Assembly: GCA_964355015.1 (NCBI GenBank)
Contig: CAYHCE010000060.1
Coordinates: 1 to 12,103 of the forward strand
Reading direction: 5' to 3'
DNA from: CAYHCE01 sp964355015
GTDB taxonomy: Bacteria; Cyanobacteriota; Cyanobacteriia; PCC-6307; Cyanobiaceae
DNA length: 12,103 nt
Made by a program: the position numbers and the translations under genes. Positions 4,802 to 11,976 of this stretch are shown here, piece after piece. The notes beneath the pieces are model-generated. The model saw only the letters and a list, made by a program, of their open reading frames with translations, had not been told where the DNA came from and did no database searches. Each line of letters begins with the position of its first letter. The stretch's first letter is position 1.

Positions 4802-7018
4802 TTGAACATCATGCAAGATTCTGATTGCCCTGTAACAGGAATAATGCCCAATGGCTCGATGACCGGAGCCGAGGCTGAGCCACAGGCCACGTTGGCAGGT
4901 GATATCTCCACGTCCGAGGCCATTCGTGCGGGCAGTGACATGCCTAGAGGTGGCATGAACGCCGATGAGCAATCTGGAGGCATTGGCGACGAGGGCGACG
5001 AGATGCCTGGCGGCGGCGATATGGGCGGAAAGGACGGTGATGGCAGCGAGGGCGATGCGGGTCTCCCGAGCTCACGCCGGTGCGGCACGATGGAAGTTCA
5101 CTATCGCCTGCTTTCCACATCGCTGGACTACGCATTGGCCCGCTCGGCAATCGAGAACCAGGCAATGGCCTTCCAACGGGGTGAGCCCACCACCGAGCGT
5201 CCAGGCACAACGCGTATCCCCGTTGTCGTGCATGTGGTCTGGAACACGCCCGAACAGAATATCTCAGACGCGCAGATCAATAGCCAGATCGACGTGCTCA
5301 ACCGCGACTTCCGGCGCACCAACCCGGACGTCGCCGGAACTCCCGCACCGTTCATGCCACTCACGACTGATGCACGAATCGAATTCTTCCTGGCAGACAC
5401 TGACCCCAACGGCGCACCAACGTCCGGCATCACCAGACACCAGACCACCACGACCGCATTCAGCACGAATGACGCAGTGAAGGCGGAAGCCAGCGGTGGT
5501 GCTAATCCCTGGCCAGCCGACAAATACTTGAACATCTGGGTTTGTCAGCTCTCCGGTGGTTTGCTTGGATATGCGCAGTTTCCAGGTGGACCCGCCGCAA
5601 CAGACGGTGTCGTGATCCTGCACACAGGATTTGGCACTGGTGGCACTGCTGCCGCACCTTTTAATCTTGGCCGCACGGCAACACACGAAATCGGACACTG
5701 GTTGAACTTGAACCACATCTGGGGTGACGACGGCACTGGATGCAGTGGCACAGATAATGTAGACGATACGCCGAATCAAGGCGGGCCAAACTACGAAACC
5801 CCGACCTTCCCGCATGTCTCCTGCAGTAACGGGCCAAACGGCGACATGTTCATGAACTACATGGACTACGTCGACGACCGAGCAATGTTCATGTTCACGG
5901 CAGGCCAGGTCGCCCGCATGCAGGCTTGCCTCGATGGACCGCGCAACTCGATCGGCATGCCTCTTGGAGCCCCGCGTCAGAGTTCAGGTCCGGTGGTCGC
6001 TTGGGGTGCCAACCGGCTCGACGTGTTTGTCGTAGGCACGGACCGGCGGCTCTATCACAAGTGGTGGAACGGCAGCGCTTGGTGCCCCTCCCTCACTGGC
6101 TACGAGGCCATGGGCGGGGTCTGTACCTGCGTGCCCCAATCCGTGGCCTGGGGCCCCAATCGTCTTGACGTATTCGTCACCGGTACCGACAGCCAGCTCT
6201 ATCACAAGTGGTGGAACGGCAGTGCCTGGGGCCCGTCGCTGACCGGCTATGAGGCCATGGGCGGAGTCATCCAAGGGGACCCACGCGTCGTCTCGTGGGG
6301 GGCCAACCGGCTTGATGTCTTCGTGCTCGGAACCGATCGCCAACTTTACCACAAATGGTGGAATGGCAGTGCCTGGGGCCCGTCGCTGACCGGCTATGAG
6401 GCCATGGGTGGGGTGATTCTCGGTCAGCCCGAGGTGGTCTCATGGGGACCCAACCGCCTAGACATTTTCGTTGTAGGTACCGATCGCCAGCTCTACCACA
6501 AGTGGTGGAATGGCAGTGCCTGGGGTCCATCGCTGACAGGCTGGGAGGCGATGGGCGGGGTCTGCGCGTCGGCCCCGCGCGCAGTGTGTTGGGGGCCGAA
6601 CCGCATCGACGTGTTCGTCATCGGCACCGATGGGGCGCTCTACCACAAGTGGTGGAATGGCAGCGCCTGGGGCCCCTCCCTGACAGGTTGGGAGCGCATG
6701 GGTGGCGTCTGCGTCACCGTGCCCGAGGTTGTGGCCTGGGGTCCCAATCGGCTCGATGTGTTCGTGATTGGTACCGATAGCCAGCTCTACCACAAGTGGT
6801 GGAACGGCAGTGCCTGGGGTCCATCGCTCACTGGCTACGAGGCCATGGGCGGGGTCTGCACCTCCCCCCCTCGCGTTGTTGCCTGGGGGCCCAACCGGCT
6901 CGACGTCTTCGTCACAGGCACCAACAGCGCTCTCTTCCACAAGTGGTGGAATGGCAGCGCCTGGGGTCCCTCCCTCACCGGCTACGAGGGGCAGGATGGC
7001 GTAATCACGGAGTTTTGA
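4802..7018 (+). CDS. M43 (pappalysin-like) metalloprotease fused to PLL-type beta-propeller lectin
   Basis: A 738-aa multidomain zinc endopeptidase. Residues 1 to about 95 are a Gly/Asp/Glu-rich acidic leader (…GDEMPGGGDMGGKDGDG…) with no Sec signal peptide. Residues about 139-390 are the M43 domain: it opens with IPVVVHVVWNTPEQNISDAQ, the zinc site HEIGHWLNLNH is at 295-305, and the Met-turn MNYMDY puts Met at 354, all as in metzincins. Residues 398-738 are seven repeats of 49 aa (last one 47), core LDVFVxGTDxxLYHKWWNGS, as in the fucose-binding PLL lectins of Photorhabdus; seven repeats close a seven-bladed propeller. I infer a protease targeted to glycans. The longest frame starts at TTG 4802; ATG 4811 is as likely. 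The propeller DNA is duplicated in the gene at 7608. Confidence 0.93.
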   Translation: MNIMQDSDCPVTGIMPNGSMTGAEAEPQATLAGDISTSEAIRAGSDMPRGGMNADEQSGGIGDEGDEMPGGGDMGGKDGDGSEGDAGLPSSRRCGTMEVHYRLLSTSLDYALARSAIENQAMAFQRGEPTTERPGTTRIPVVVHVVWNTPEQNISDAQINSQIDVLNRDFRRTNPDVAGTPAPFMPLTTDARIEFFLADTDPNGAPTSGITRHQTTTTAFSTNDAVKAEASGGANPWPADKYLNIWVCQLSGGLLGYAQFPGGPAATDGVVILHTGFGTGGTAAAPFNLGRTATHEIGHWLNLNHIWGDDGTGCSGTDNVDDTPNQGGPNYETPTFPHVSCSNGPNGDMFMNYMDYVDDRAMFMFTAGQVARMQACLDGPRNSIGMPLGAPRQSSGPVVAWGANRLDVFVVGTDRRLYHKWWNGSAWCPSLTGYEAMGGVCTCVPQSVAWGPNRLDVFVTGTDSQLYHKWWNGSAWGPSLTGYEAMGGVIQGDPRVVSWGANRLDVFVLGTDRQLYHKWWNGSAWGPSLTGYEAMGGVILGQPEVVSWGPNRLDIFVVGTDRQLYHKWWNGSAWGPSLTGWEAMGGVCASAPRAVCWGPNRIDVFVIGTDGALYHKWWNGSAWGPSLTGWERMGGVCVTVPEVVAWGPNRLDVFVIGTDSQLYHKWWNGSAWGPSLTGYEAMGGVCTSPPRVVAWGPNRLDVFVTGTNSALFHKWWNGSAWGPSLTGYEGQDGVITEF
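5993..7015 (+). repeat. Seven tandem 147-bp units encoding propeller blades (first copy)
   Basis: Seven in-frame units of 147 bp (last one 141) begin at 5993, 6140, 6287, 6434, 6581, 6728 and 6875. The encoded HKWWNGSAW core is invariant in all seven, while synonymous codons differ between units (for example AACGGCAGC, AATGGCAGT, AATGGCAGC). The blades are therefore old repeats kept alike by selection or concerted change, not a fresh slippage product. Confidence 0.9.
6002..6995 (+). repeat. 994-bp perfect direct repeat, copy 1 (propeller)
   Basis: I found no difference between this segment and 8892-9885 (offset 2890). Just outside, the matches break up. On the left, GTGGTCGCTTGG here versus GTAGTGGCATGG there encode the same VVAW. 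On the right, GATGGCGTAATCACG here versus GGTGGCGTGATCAAG there. A shared TTCAGGTCCGGT precedes the left break at 5983-5994 and 8873-8884. Perfect identity bounded by synonymous differences suggests gene conversion inside an older shared domain. Confidence 0.95.
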
Positions 7019-7029
7019 GTCGCTCTTAG

Positions 7030-7128
7030 GGAAGCTCTGAACAACCTCCGTCTTTGCGGTTCTCCCCGATGAGACTCATTGCGCGGCAGCGCTCCCAGTT
7101 TCTGGATCCAGGGTTTTCCAGAAGTTCC
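7030..7128. mobile_element. 99-bp MITE-like element, IS5-type ends
   Basis: The left end GGAAGCTCTGAACAACCTC (7030-7048) and the right end, read inward as GGAACTTCTGGAAAACCCT (7128-7110), are imperfect terminal inverted repeats. Exact TTAG direct repeats flank them (7026-7029 and 7129-7132), fitting the YTAR 4-bp target of the IS5 subgroup. No coding capacity remains. It sits 11 bp after the stop of the M43-lectin gene and is probably an internally deleted IS needing a transposase elsewhere. The transposase at 2978-4550 has different ends (GGGCTTCC), so it is not an obvious driver. Confidence 0.65.
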
Positions 7129-7133
7129 TTAGA

Positions 7134-7154
7134 AGGAAGGGGTTGCCCCTTCCT
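7134..7154. terminator. Strong hairpin between the lectin-protease and the next gene
   Basis: AGGAAGGGG (7134-7142), loop TTG, CCCCTTCCT (7146-7154): a perfect 9-bp GC-rich stem with a very tight loop. No T-tract follows on the plus strand, so it may slow or end transcription only partly, or protect the 3' end of the upstream mRNA. It abuts the MITE and lies 47 bp before the next start codon. Confidence 0.35.
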
Positions 7155-7200
7155 CGAGGGCGCGTACTCAACGAATCGAACGTCACAATGGAGTTGAACC

Positions 7201-7542
7201 ATGGAGATGCGATCAATGCAGGACGCCGCCCCTCATGCTCCGCTGGGCGAGTGGGCTCATTCATTCGAGGAAGATCAGGGTGATCTGCAGATCTACCGGC
7301 CGGTGGCAACTTTCAATTTCCTGCCCGCCCGACGCGGGCGCGAGTCGTTGACCTTCGCTGCTGGTGGTTTGCAGACTCTCCATGTGCCGGGCCCTGACGA
7401 TCGACCACGAAGCGGAAGCGTGACGGCCCTCGGTATGAACCGCTTCCGCCTCGCAGCCCCCGGGGATCCTAGAGGAAGCGTCGTCGAGGTTGTTGAGGCA
7501 AACCCCAATAAACTCACCCTCCGCGTGCTAGCGAACCACTAA
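7201..7542 (+). CDS. Small hypothetical protein between the two lectin-proteases (113 aa)
   Basis: ATG 7201 with GGAG (7190-7193) at 7-nt spacing. The protein is soluble with no signal peptide. It is tryptophan/aromatic-containing and beta-rich, with GEWAHSFEEDQGDLQIYRP, FNFLPARRGRESLTFAAGG, PGPDDRPRSG and MNRFRLAAPG in order. From memory this pattern resembles small uncharacterised bacterial proteins in which HSxEEDxxD…YRP…PxxRGRExxxF is conserved, possibly lipocalin-like barrels; I cannot name a characterised member. It ends 65 bp before the M28-lectin gene and probably shares its transcript. A role as partner, inhibitor or chaperone of that protease is inference from position alone. Confidence 0.75.
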   Translation: MEMRSMQDAAPHAPLGEWAHSFEEDQGDLQIYRPVATFNFLPARRGRESLTFAAGGLQTLHVPGPDDRPRSGSVTALGMNRFRLAAPGDPRGSVVEVVEANPNKLTLRVLANH

Positions 7543-7607
7543 GCAGTCGCCATCAACCGCCTTGTCCCGCGTGAGGAGGCATCCATTGTTGTAGGGAATT
7601 TCTCGCT

Positions 7608-9908
7608 ATGCGCCGCTTCAAGATCATTGGCTGTGATGGCACTGCATGGAAGCCCGCCTACGAGACTGCACAGGCCCTCAAAGGTGTCGCTTGGTCCCAG
7701 TTTGGCGACCAAGTCTTTATTTGGCAGACGCATGACACCGCCCCACATCTGCCCCAGTTCGGCCGCGAAGCCGAAGGGGACGGCAGCGCCATGCATCCCC
7801 CGCTTTCCGGCCAACCGTGCCTCGTCGTGCAGGCGGGAAACGCTTTCCATGTCGATCATCCTCAAGGGCGTGTCCTCATCAACAAGGGCCGCTACCTGGT
7901 CGTCGATCTGACCGCCGACGAACTTCGAACGTTCCAAGCCGAGAGCGAGAGCGCTTGTTTTGGCATCTGCCCGCTCCCGTTGAACCAGGTGGTGCTCGAG
8001 CGGCGGCTCGTCACGGGACGCGGCCAAGACCCGTTGATTACCCCGCTGGTCGGACAAGTGTCCCAGTTCCGCATGACCCAGTCTGTGGCTGCTCTGACCG
8101 CGTTGCGAACTCGCCATTCGACTAGCACCGAGTTCTCTCAGGCCACTGACGTTTGTCGCGATCGCTTGGCCTCCCTAGGCTACGCCACATTGAAACAATC
8201 GATCACGGTGCAGGGCTCTAGCAGCTTCAACGTCGTTGCAAACAAAGACGGAAGCGGTGTGGCTCGGCGCCTGTGGATCGTCTGTGCCCATCTTGATTCG
8301 ATCAACCATGCCGGTGGCAGTGGCGCCGTGGCGCCGGGCGCGGATGACAACGCGAGCGGCGTAGCCGCAGCCTTGGAGATTGCCGAAATCCTGGCGGCAG
8401 AGGCGACGCGTGACGATCTGCGCATCGTGTTGTTCGGTGGCGAAGAACAGGGCCTGTACGGCAGCCGCCAGTACGTTGCCGCACTGCCACCCGCGGAACA
8501 TGGGCGCGTCGCCGGCGTAATCAACATGGACATGGTCGCACGCCTCAACACAGCCTCGCCAACGGTCATGCTCGAAGGCGCGCCGTTATCGCAAGACCTC
8601 ATCAACCAGCTCGCCGCCGCGGCTGCTGACTACACGTCGCTTGCCGTGCAGACGTCGCTGTATCCGTTCGCGAGCGATCATGTGCCCTTCATCGACGCCG
8701 GCATTCCAGCTGTGCTCACGATTGAGGGGGCTGACAGCACGAACCACGATGTTCACACCGCGTCCGACACTCCAGACAAGCTGAACATCGTTCTCGCGCA
8801 GCAGATCGTCAAAACCAACCTCGCCGTGCTGGCACAGGGCCTTGGCTTGCGCGCCTCTGCGCCGAGAACCACTTCAGGTCCGGTAGTGGCATGGGGTGCC
8901 AACCGGCTCGACGTGTTTGTCGTAGGCACGGACCGGCGGCTCTATCACAAGTGGTGGAACGGCAGCGCTTGGTGCCCCTCCCTCACTGGCTACGAGGCCA
9001 TGGGCGGGGTCTGTACCTGCGTGCCCCAATCCGTGGCCTGGGGCCCCAATCGTCTTGACGTATTCGTCACCGGTACCGACAGCCAGCTCTATCACAAGTG
9101 GTGGAACGGCAGTGCCTGGGGCCCGTCGCTGACCGGCTATGAGGCCATGGGCGGAGTCATCCAAGGGGACCCACGCGTCGTCTCGTGGGGGGCCAACCGG
9201 CTTGATGTCTTCGTGCTCGGAACCGATCGCCAACTTTACCACAAATGGTGGAATGGCAGTGCCTGGGGCCCGTCGCTGACCGGCTATGAGGCCATGGGTG
9301 GGGTGATTCTCGGTCAGCCCGAGGTGGTCTCATGGGGACCCAACCGCCTAGACATTTTCGTTGTAGGTACCGATCGCCAGCTCTACCACAAGTGGTGGAA
9401 TGGCAGTGCCTGGGGTCCATCGCTGACAGGCTGGGAGGCGATGGGCGGGGTCTGCGCGTCGGCCCCGCGCGCAGTGTGTTGGGGGCCGAACCGCATCGAC
9501 GTGTTCGTCATCGGCACCGATGGGGCGCTCTACCACAAGTGGTGGAATGGCAGCGCCTGGGGCCCCTCCCTGACAGGTTGGGAGCGCATGGGTGGCGTCT
9601 GCGTCACCGTGCCCGAGGTTGTGGCCTGGGGTCCCAATCGGCTCGATGTGTTCGTGATTGGTACCGATAGCCAGCTCTACCACAAGTGGTGGAACGGCAG
9701 TGCCTGGGGTCCATCGCTCACTGGCTACGAGGCCATGGGCGGGGTCTGCACCTCCCCCCCTCGCGTTGTTGCCTGGGGGCCCAACCGGCTCGACGTCTTC
9801 GTCACAGGCACCAACAGCGCTCTCTTCCACAAGTGGTGGAATGGCAGCGCCTGGGGTCCCTCCCTCACCGGCTACGAGGGGCAGGGTGGCGTGATCAAGG
9901 AATTCTGA
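7608..9908 (+). CDS. M28 zinc aminopeptidase fused to PLL-type beta-propeller lectin
   Basis: A 766-aa exopeptidase with a glycan-binding tail. Residues 1 to about 130 are an unrecognised N-terminal region (MRRFKIIGCDGTAW…) without a signal peptide. Residues about 150-415 are an M28 domain with a complete two-zinc site: H228 (AHLDS), D246 (GADDNASG), E279 as general base and E280 as ligand (GGEEQGLYGS), D308 (NMDMV) and H383 (DVHTASDT). Residues 426-766 are the same seven-bladed propeller as in the M43 protein, joined by a short ASAPRTTSGP linker. Start ATG 7608 has AGGGAA (7593-7598) at 9-nt spacing. It follows the 113-aa gene by 65 bp, and an attC site lies 47 bp after its stop. It probably removes N-terminal residues from peptides near bound glycans. 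Confidence 0.94.
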   Translation: MRRFKIIGCDGTAWKPAYETAQALKGVAWSQFGDQVFIWQTHDTAPHLPQFGREAEGDGSAMHPPLSGQPCLVVQAGNAFHVDHPQGRVLINKGRYLVVDLTADELRTFQAESESACFGICPLPLNQVVLERRLVTGRGQDPLITPLVGQVSQFRMTQSVAALTALRTRHSTSTEFSQATDVCRDRLASLGYATLKQSITVQGSSSFNVVANKDGSGVARRLWIVCAHLDSINHAGGSGAVAPGADDNASGVAAALEIAEILAAEATRDDLRIVLFGGEEQGLYGSRQYVAALPPAEHGRVAGVINMDMVARLNTASPTVMLEGAPLSQDLINQLAAAAADYTSLAVQTSLYPFASDHVPFIDAGIPAVLTIEGADSTNHDVHTASDTPDKLNIVLAQQIVKTNLAVLAQGLGLRASAPRTTSGPVVAWGANRLDVFVVGTDRRLYHKWWNGSAWCPSLTGYEAMGGVCTCVPQSVAWGPNRLDVFVTGTDSQLYHKWWNGSAWGPSLTGYEAMGGVIQGDPRVVSWGANRLDVFVLGTDRQLYHKWWNGSAWGPSLTGYEAMGGVILGQPEVVSWGPNRLDIFVVGTDRQLYHKWWNGSAWGPSLTGWEAMGGVCASAPRAVCWGPNRIDVFVIGTDGALYHKWWNGSAWGPSLTGWERMGGVCVTVPEVVAWGPNRLDVFVIGTDSQLYHKWWNGSAWGPSLTGYEAMGGVCTSPPRVVAWGPNRLDVFVTGTNSALFHKWWNGSAWGPSLTGYEGQGGVIKEF
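8883..9905 (+). repeat. Seven tandem 147-bp units encoding propeller blades (second copy)
   Basis: The same seven units as at 5993-7015, starting at 8883 and spaced 147 bp. Only the first codons and the last ten codons differ from the first copy; the protein ends EGQGGVIKEF here and EGQDGVITEF there. Confidence 0.9.
8892..9885 (+). repeat. 994-bp perfect direct repeat, copy 2 (propeller)
   Basis: Identical to 6002-6995 as far as I can compare by eye, in the same orientation and the same reading-frame phase. The identity does not extend into the upstream catalytic domains or the downstream intergenic DNA, so only the lectin module is shared. Confidence 0.95.
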
Positions 9909-9955
9909 TCATCGCGGGTACCAACGGCCTTCAGTGACGAGTGGATTGGTCGACT

Positions 9956-10050
9956 TCCCAACACACTGCTCCAGTGGATGGGCATCCTGCATGCAAGTTT
10001 GTGATTTGTTCGTTAATGGTCCTGCCCACCACTGAGCAACAGCGTTAGGC
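9956..10050 (+). other. attC integron recombination site (site B)
   Basis: A 95-bp imperfect palindrome with all parts of an attC site. R'' is TCCCAAC (9956-9962) and R' is GTTAGGC (10044-10050), a perfect GTTRRRY. Unpaired spacers of 4-5 nt follow. The L arms pair as TGCTC, AGTGG and TGGGCA (9967-9984) with TGCCCACCACTGAGCA (10023-10038). Two bases of the 5' arm, C 9972 and A 9978, have no partner, as extrahelical bases do in attC. A 38-nt variable loop closes it. It lies 47 bp after the stop of the M28-lectin gene in the sense direction of that gene. No integrase gene is in the window. Confidence 0.82.
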
Positions 10051-10217
10051 GGATCTGCGCGTGCAGAGAATGAGCTTGTGGCTTCTCAAGTCAGCCTGGA
10101 TTATGGCAATATTTCGAGGTGCCCACAACTCAATCAGCCAAGACTGCAATGATCTCTGCGGACAAGGCTATCTGTACAAGTATCAACGGCTTGAGATAAA
10201 TACAGTGATATTGAGTA
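10051..10217. other. Intergenic stretch after attC
   Basis: The 167 bp between the attC core and the end of the convergent hydrolase gene. I see no convincing gene: the forward frame beginning with GTG at 10061 has no ribosome site, an unremarkable composition, and mostly overlaps the hydrolase. The attC hairpin is the only structure between the two convergent transcription units and may limit read-through both ways. Confidence 0.4.
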
Positions 10218-11252
10218 TCAGGTTCGATGTTGGTGATCACCGCTCTCGGGCCCAGAAGGGTGCAATCCCAGCCGCCAAGCACCCACGCTCTCATCGAACC
10301 AGAATCCGCTCAGTTCACCGCCCATCTGGTGGACTGGGAAACCGGTCAACGCACGACGACAAAAAAGCTTAACCAATTTGTTCTCGATCTTGAGAAACAG
10401 GTTGTGCTCGTTACCAATCCGGTTGCCACCCGTGAAGTCGAAATAAGTGGCGCGTGCTCGAAGGCCAGTTCTTGTGATTCCAAGACGCTCGGGATTTATG
10501 GCGTCGGAGAGCCTCAAAACCCGGTCATAGGCATTGAGTGTGATCACCACATCGCTGCCAAAATTCATTTTGTCGACCCATTCACTGTGATCGTGAGCGT
10601 CAACATCTGCTTGATGGAGGATAATCGTGTCGAGCCTGATCTGGGAACCCTCAAGCGCCTTGGTGCGCGTCATGATCTCCAGCACTAAATTTCCTTGGCT
10701 GTGGACGTGTAGGCATATCGTAAAGTTCCGAACCTCAGGCAGTGCAGGCACAGCGAGAAAGTCCCAGACCCTTTTAAGGACATTGGCAAGCGCCGATGCT
10801 GATGGCAAGGCAGCAGCCTGGGCTTTCCGATAAGTGGTGACCGGAGGCAACACAATCCCTCCAGGCTTCGAAGGCCAACTGAACATGATCACATTGACCT
10901 GCTCGTCTAGTCGTTCGCTGCGGTAGCGCTGTTCCAGCTCATGAGCCTCCTCTAGGCTGTCCAAGAATGTTTGGCCGTAGCCATGAACAGCGACGACCCA
11001 TTTCGGAGACAGTGATCCATCACGGATCCGGTCAAGCACCGAGTTGAACAGAATCTGGCTTGGCAGTTCCCCAGGGCTGTCCCATTCCTCCTGAAGATCC
11101 ACCCTCCAATCACCTGTGGCCACGTCCTTCTCGGCAATGGCGATTCGTAATTCGCTGCTCCCTAGAGTGTTCAGGGAATCTCCAAACATTGAAGAACCGC
11201 GTGTTCGTTCTCCCGTTGGATTTAGGGAGCGATTGGTGAAGATGATGATCAT
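10218..11252 (-). CDS. DUF900-type alpha/beta hydrolase
   Basis: A 344-aa cytoplasmic-looking serine hydrolase of the DUF900 (PF05990) type; substrate unknown. In order: MIIIFTNRSL at the N terminus, as in many DUF900 proteins; oxyanion-side motif VVAVHGYGQTF (residues 86-96); VIMFSWPSKPGG (121-132); nucleophile S185 in LHVHSQGN, a variant of the family HSMGN elbow; acid D216 or D218 in ILHQADVD; and H283 in GNEHNLFLK as the likely catalytic histidine. No signal peptide. It starts 44 bp after the lectin-fold gene on the same strand and is probably the last gene of that unit. The C terminus (about 315-344) looks non-conserved. Confidence 0.83.
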   Translation of the reverse strand: MIIIFTNRSLNPTGERTRGSSMFGDSLNTLGSSELRIAIAEKDVATGDWRVDLQEEWDSPGELPSQILFNSVLDRIRDGSLSPKWVVAVHGYGQTFLDSLEEAHELEQRYRSERLDEQVNVIMFSWPSKPGGIVLPPVTTYRKAQAAALPSASALANVLKRVWDFLAVPALPEVRNFTICLHVHSQGNLVLEIMTRTKALEGSQIRLDTIILHQADVDAHDHSEWVDKMNFGSDVVITLNAYDRVLRLSDAINPERLGITRTGLRARATYFDFTGGNRIGNEHNLFLKIENKLVKLFCRRALTGFPVHQMGGELSGFWFDESVGAWRLGLHPSGPESGDHQHRT

Positions 11253-11296
11253 AATTCATTGCTCGCGTGAGAATGATAAAATGTGAGTGTGGTCCT

Positions 11297-11959
11297 TCAG
11301 GACAGGCGTTTGATGGTTACACGCATTGGCCCACCCTGGGCAGCACTTAGTGATCGATTGTTGTCGTACATACTTCCCCAGTCATTAGCAAAAAGCTGGA
11401 GCTCTATGTCGCTTCCGATAGGAAGATTATTTGGTGCAGTCCAAGTGGTTTGAGCTCCGATCACAAAGGTGTGCTTAAGCGACGGACCCACACTTCCCGA
11501 AAGAACGAACATTCGTCGCCATGGGATGCGATTGAAGGGCTGGATTGGCGGGAACCACCAGCCTTCCGGTCCGGCAATGATCCACGAATCCTTCCACCGG
11601 CCTGCGGCAGAAAACTCGTAGGTGGCCCCAGGTGTTGCGAGAACCGAGGTGGGGAAGAACTTCTCGCGAGGGCATACCTCTGCAATAACACGCCATTCTC
11701 CCACGCCAAGTTCGCTGGCTACGGGCAATTGACTCCTTGCAGTTTCAGAGAGTTTCCCAGCATTGTTACCATCCTGTACGCAGACTAGCTTTTGTTGGAT
11801 TGAGAAAGGTTTGTCAGCACTCATTCCGGACGCGGGATAAGTAACTGCAATGCTGGATGCCGCAGCAAACATTGCCCAATTGAAACAGCAGAAGAATGTG
11901 CGGATGCATGATGCGGAATTGATTGACATCTGGCCAACGTGGAATGATGACAGCTTCAT
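11297..11959 (-). CDS. Secreted PA-IL (LecA)-like lectin-fold protein
   Basis: Up to 220 aa. The N terminus has a hydrophobic export signal (TFFCCFNWAMFAAASSIAV, about residues 21-39) with likely cleavage near A48 (PASGMSA|DK). An internal start at M11 would give a more usual signal length. Residues about 88-220 show the PA-IL-like beta-sandwich pattern: ATPGATYEFSAAGRW, AGPEG, LSGSVG, then LQLFANDWGSMYDNN and a terminal VTIKRL. In PA-IL the paired asparagines near the end help bind Ca2+ and galactose; here NN is at 200-201. Sugar binding is inferred, and some relatives are structural modules only. It starts 17 bp after the stop of the upstream partial gene and is followed by the DUF900 gene. 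Confidence 0.72.
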   Translation of the reverse strand: MKLSSFHVGQMSINSASCIRTFFCCFNWAMFAAASSIAVTYPASGMSADKPFSIQQKLVCVQDGNNAGKLSETARSQLPVASELGVGEWRVIAEVCPREKFFPTSVLATPGATYEFSAAGRWKDSWIIAGPEGWWFPPIQPFNRIPWRRMFVLSGSVGPSLKHTFVIGAQTTWTAPNNLPIGSDIELQLFANDWGSMYDNNRSLSAAQGGPMRVTIKRLS

Positions 11960-11976
11960 GGCTTTTCGATGAGGAT

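Noticed and set aside
4830..5075. RTX-type secretion repeats in the Gly/Asp-rich leader
   Set aside because: There are no GGxGxDxxx nonapeptides; it is only Gly/acidic rich.
5984..6940. Long minus-strand frames through the propeller (also 8874-9830)
   Set aside because: They are antisense mirrors of the 147-bp repeats and repeat with the same period; no start signals or family resemblance.
5993..9905. CRISPR-like array from regular repeats
   Set aside because: The 147-bp periodicity is in-frame coding sequence for propeller blades, with no short repeat/spacer structure.
10061..10372. Forward 103-aa frame after the attC site
   Set aside because: GTG start without ribosome site; half of it overlaps the well-supported DUF900 gene on the other strand; no recognisable sequence.
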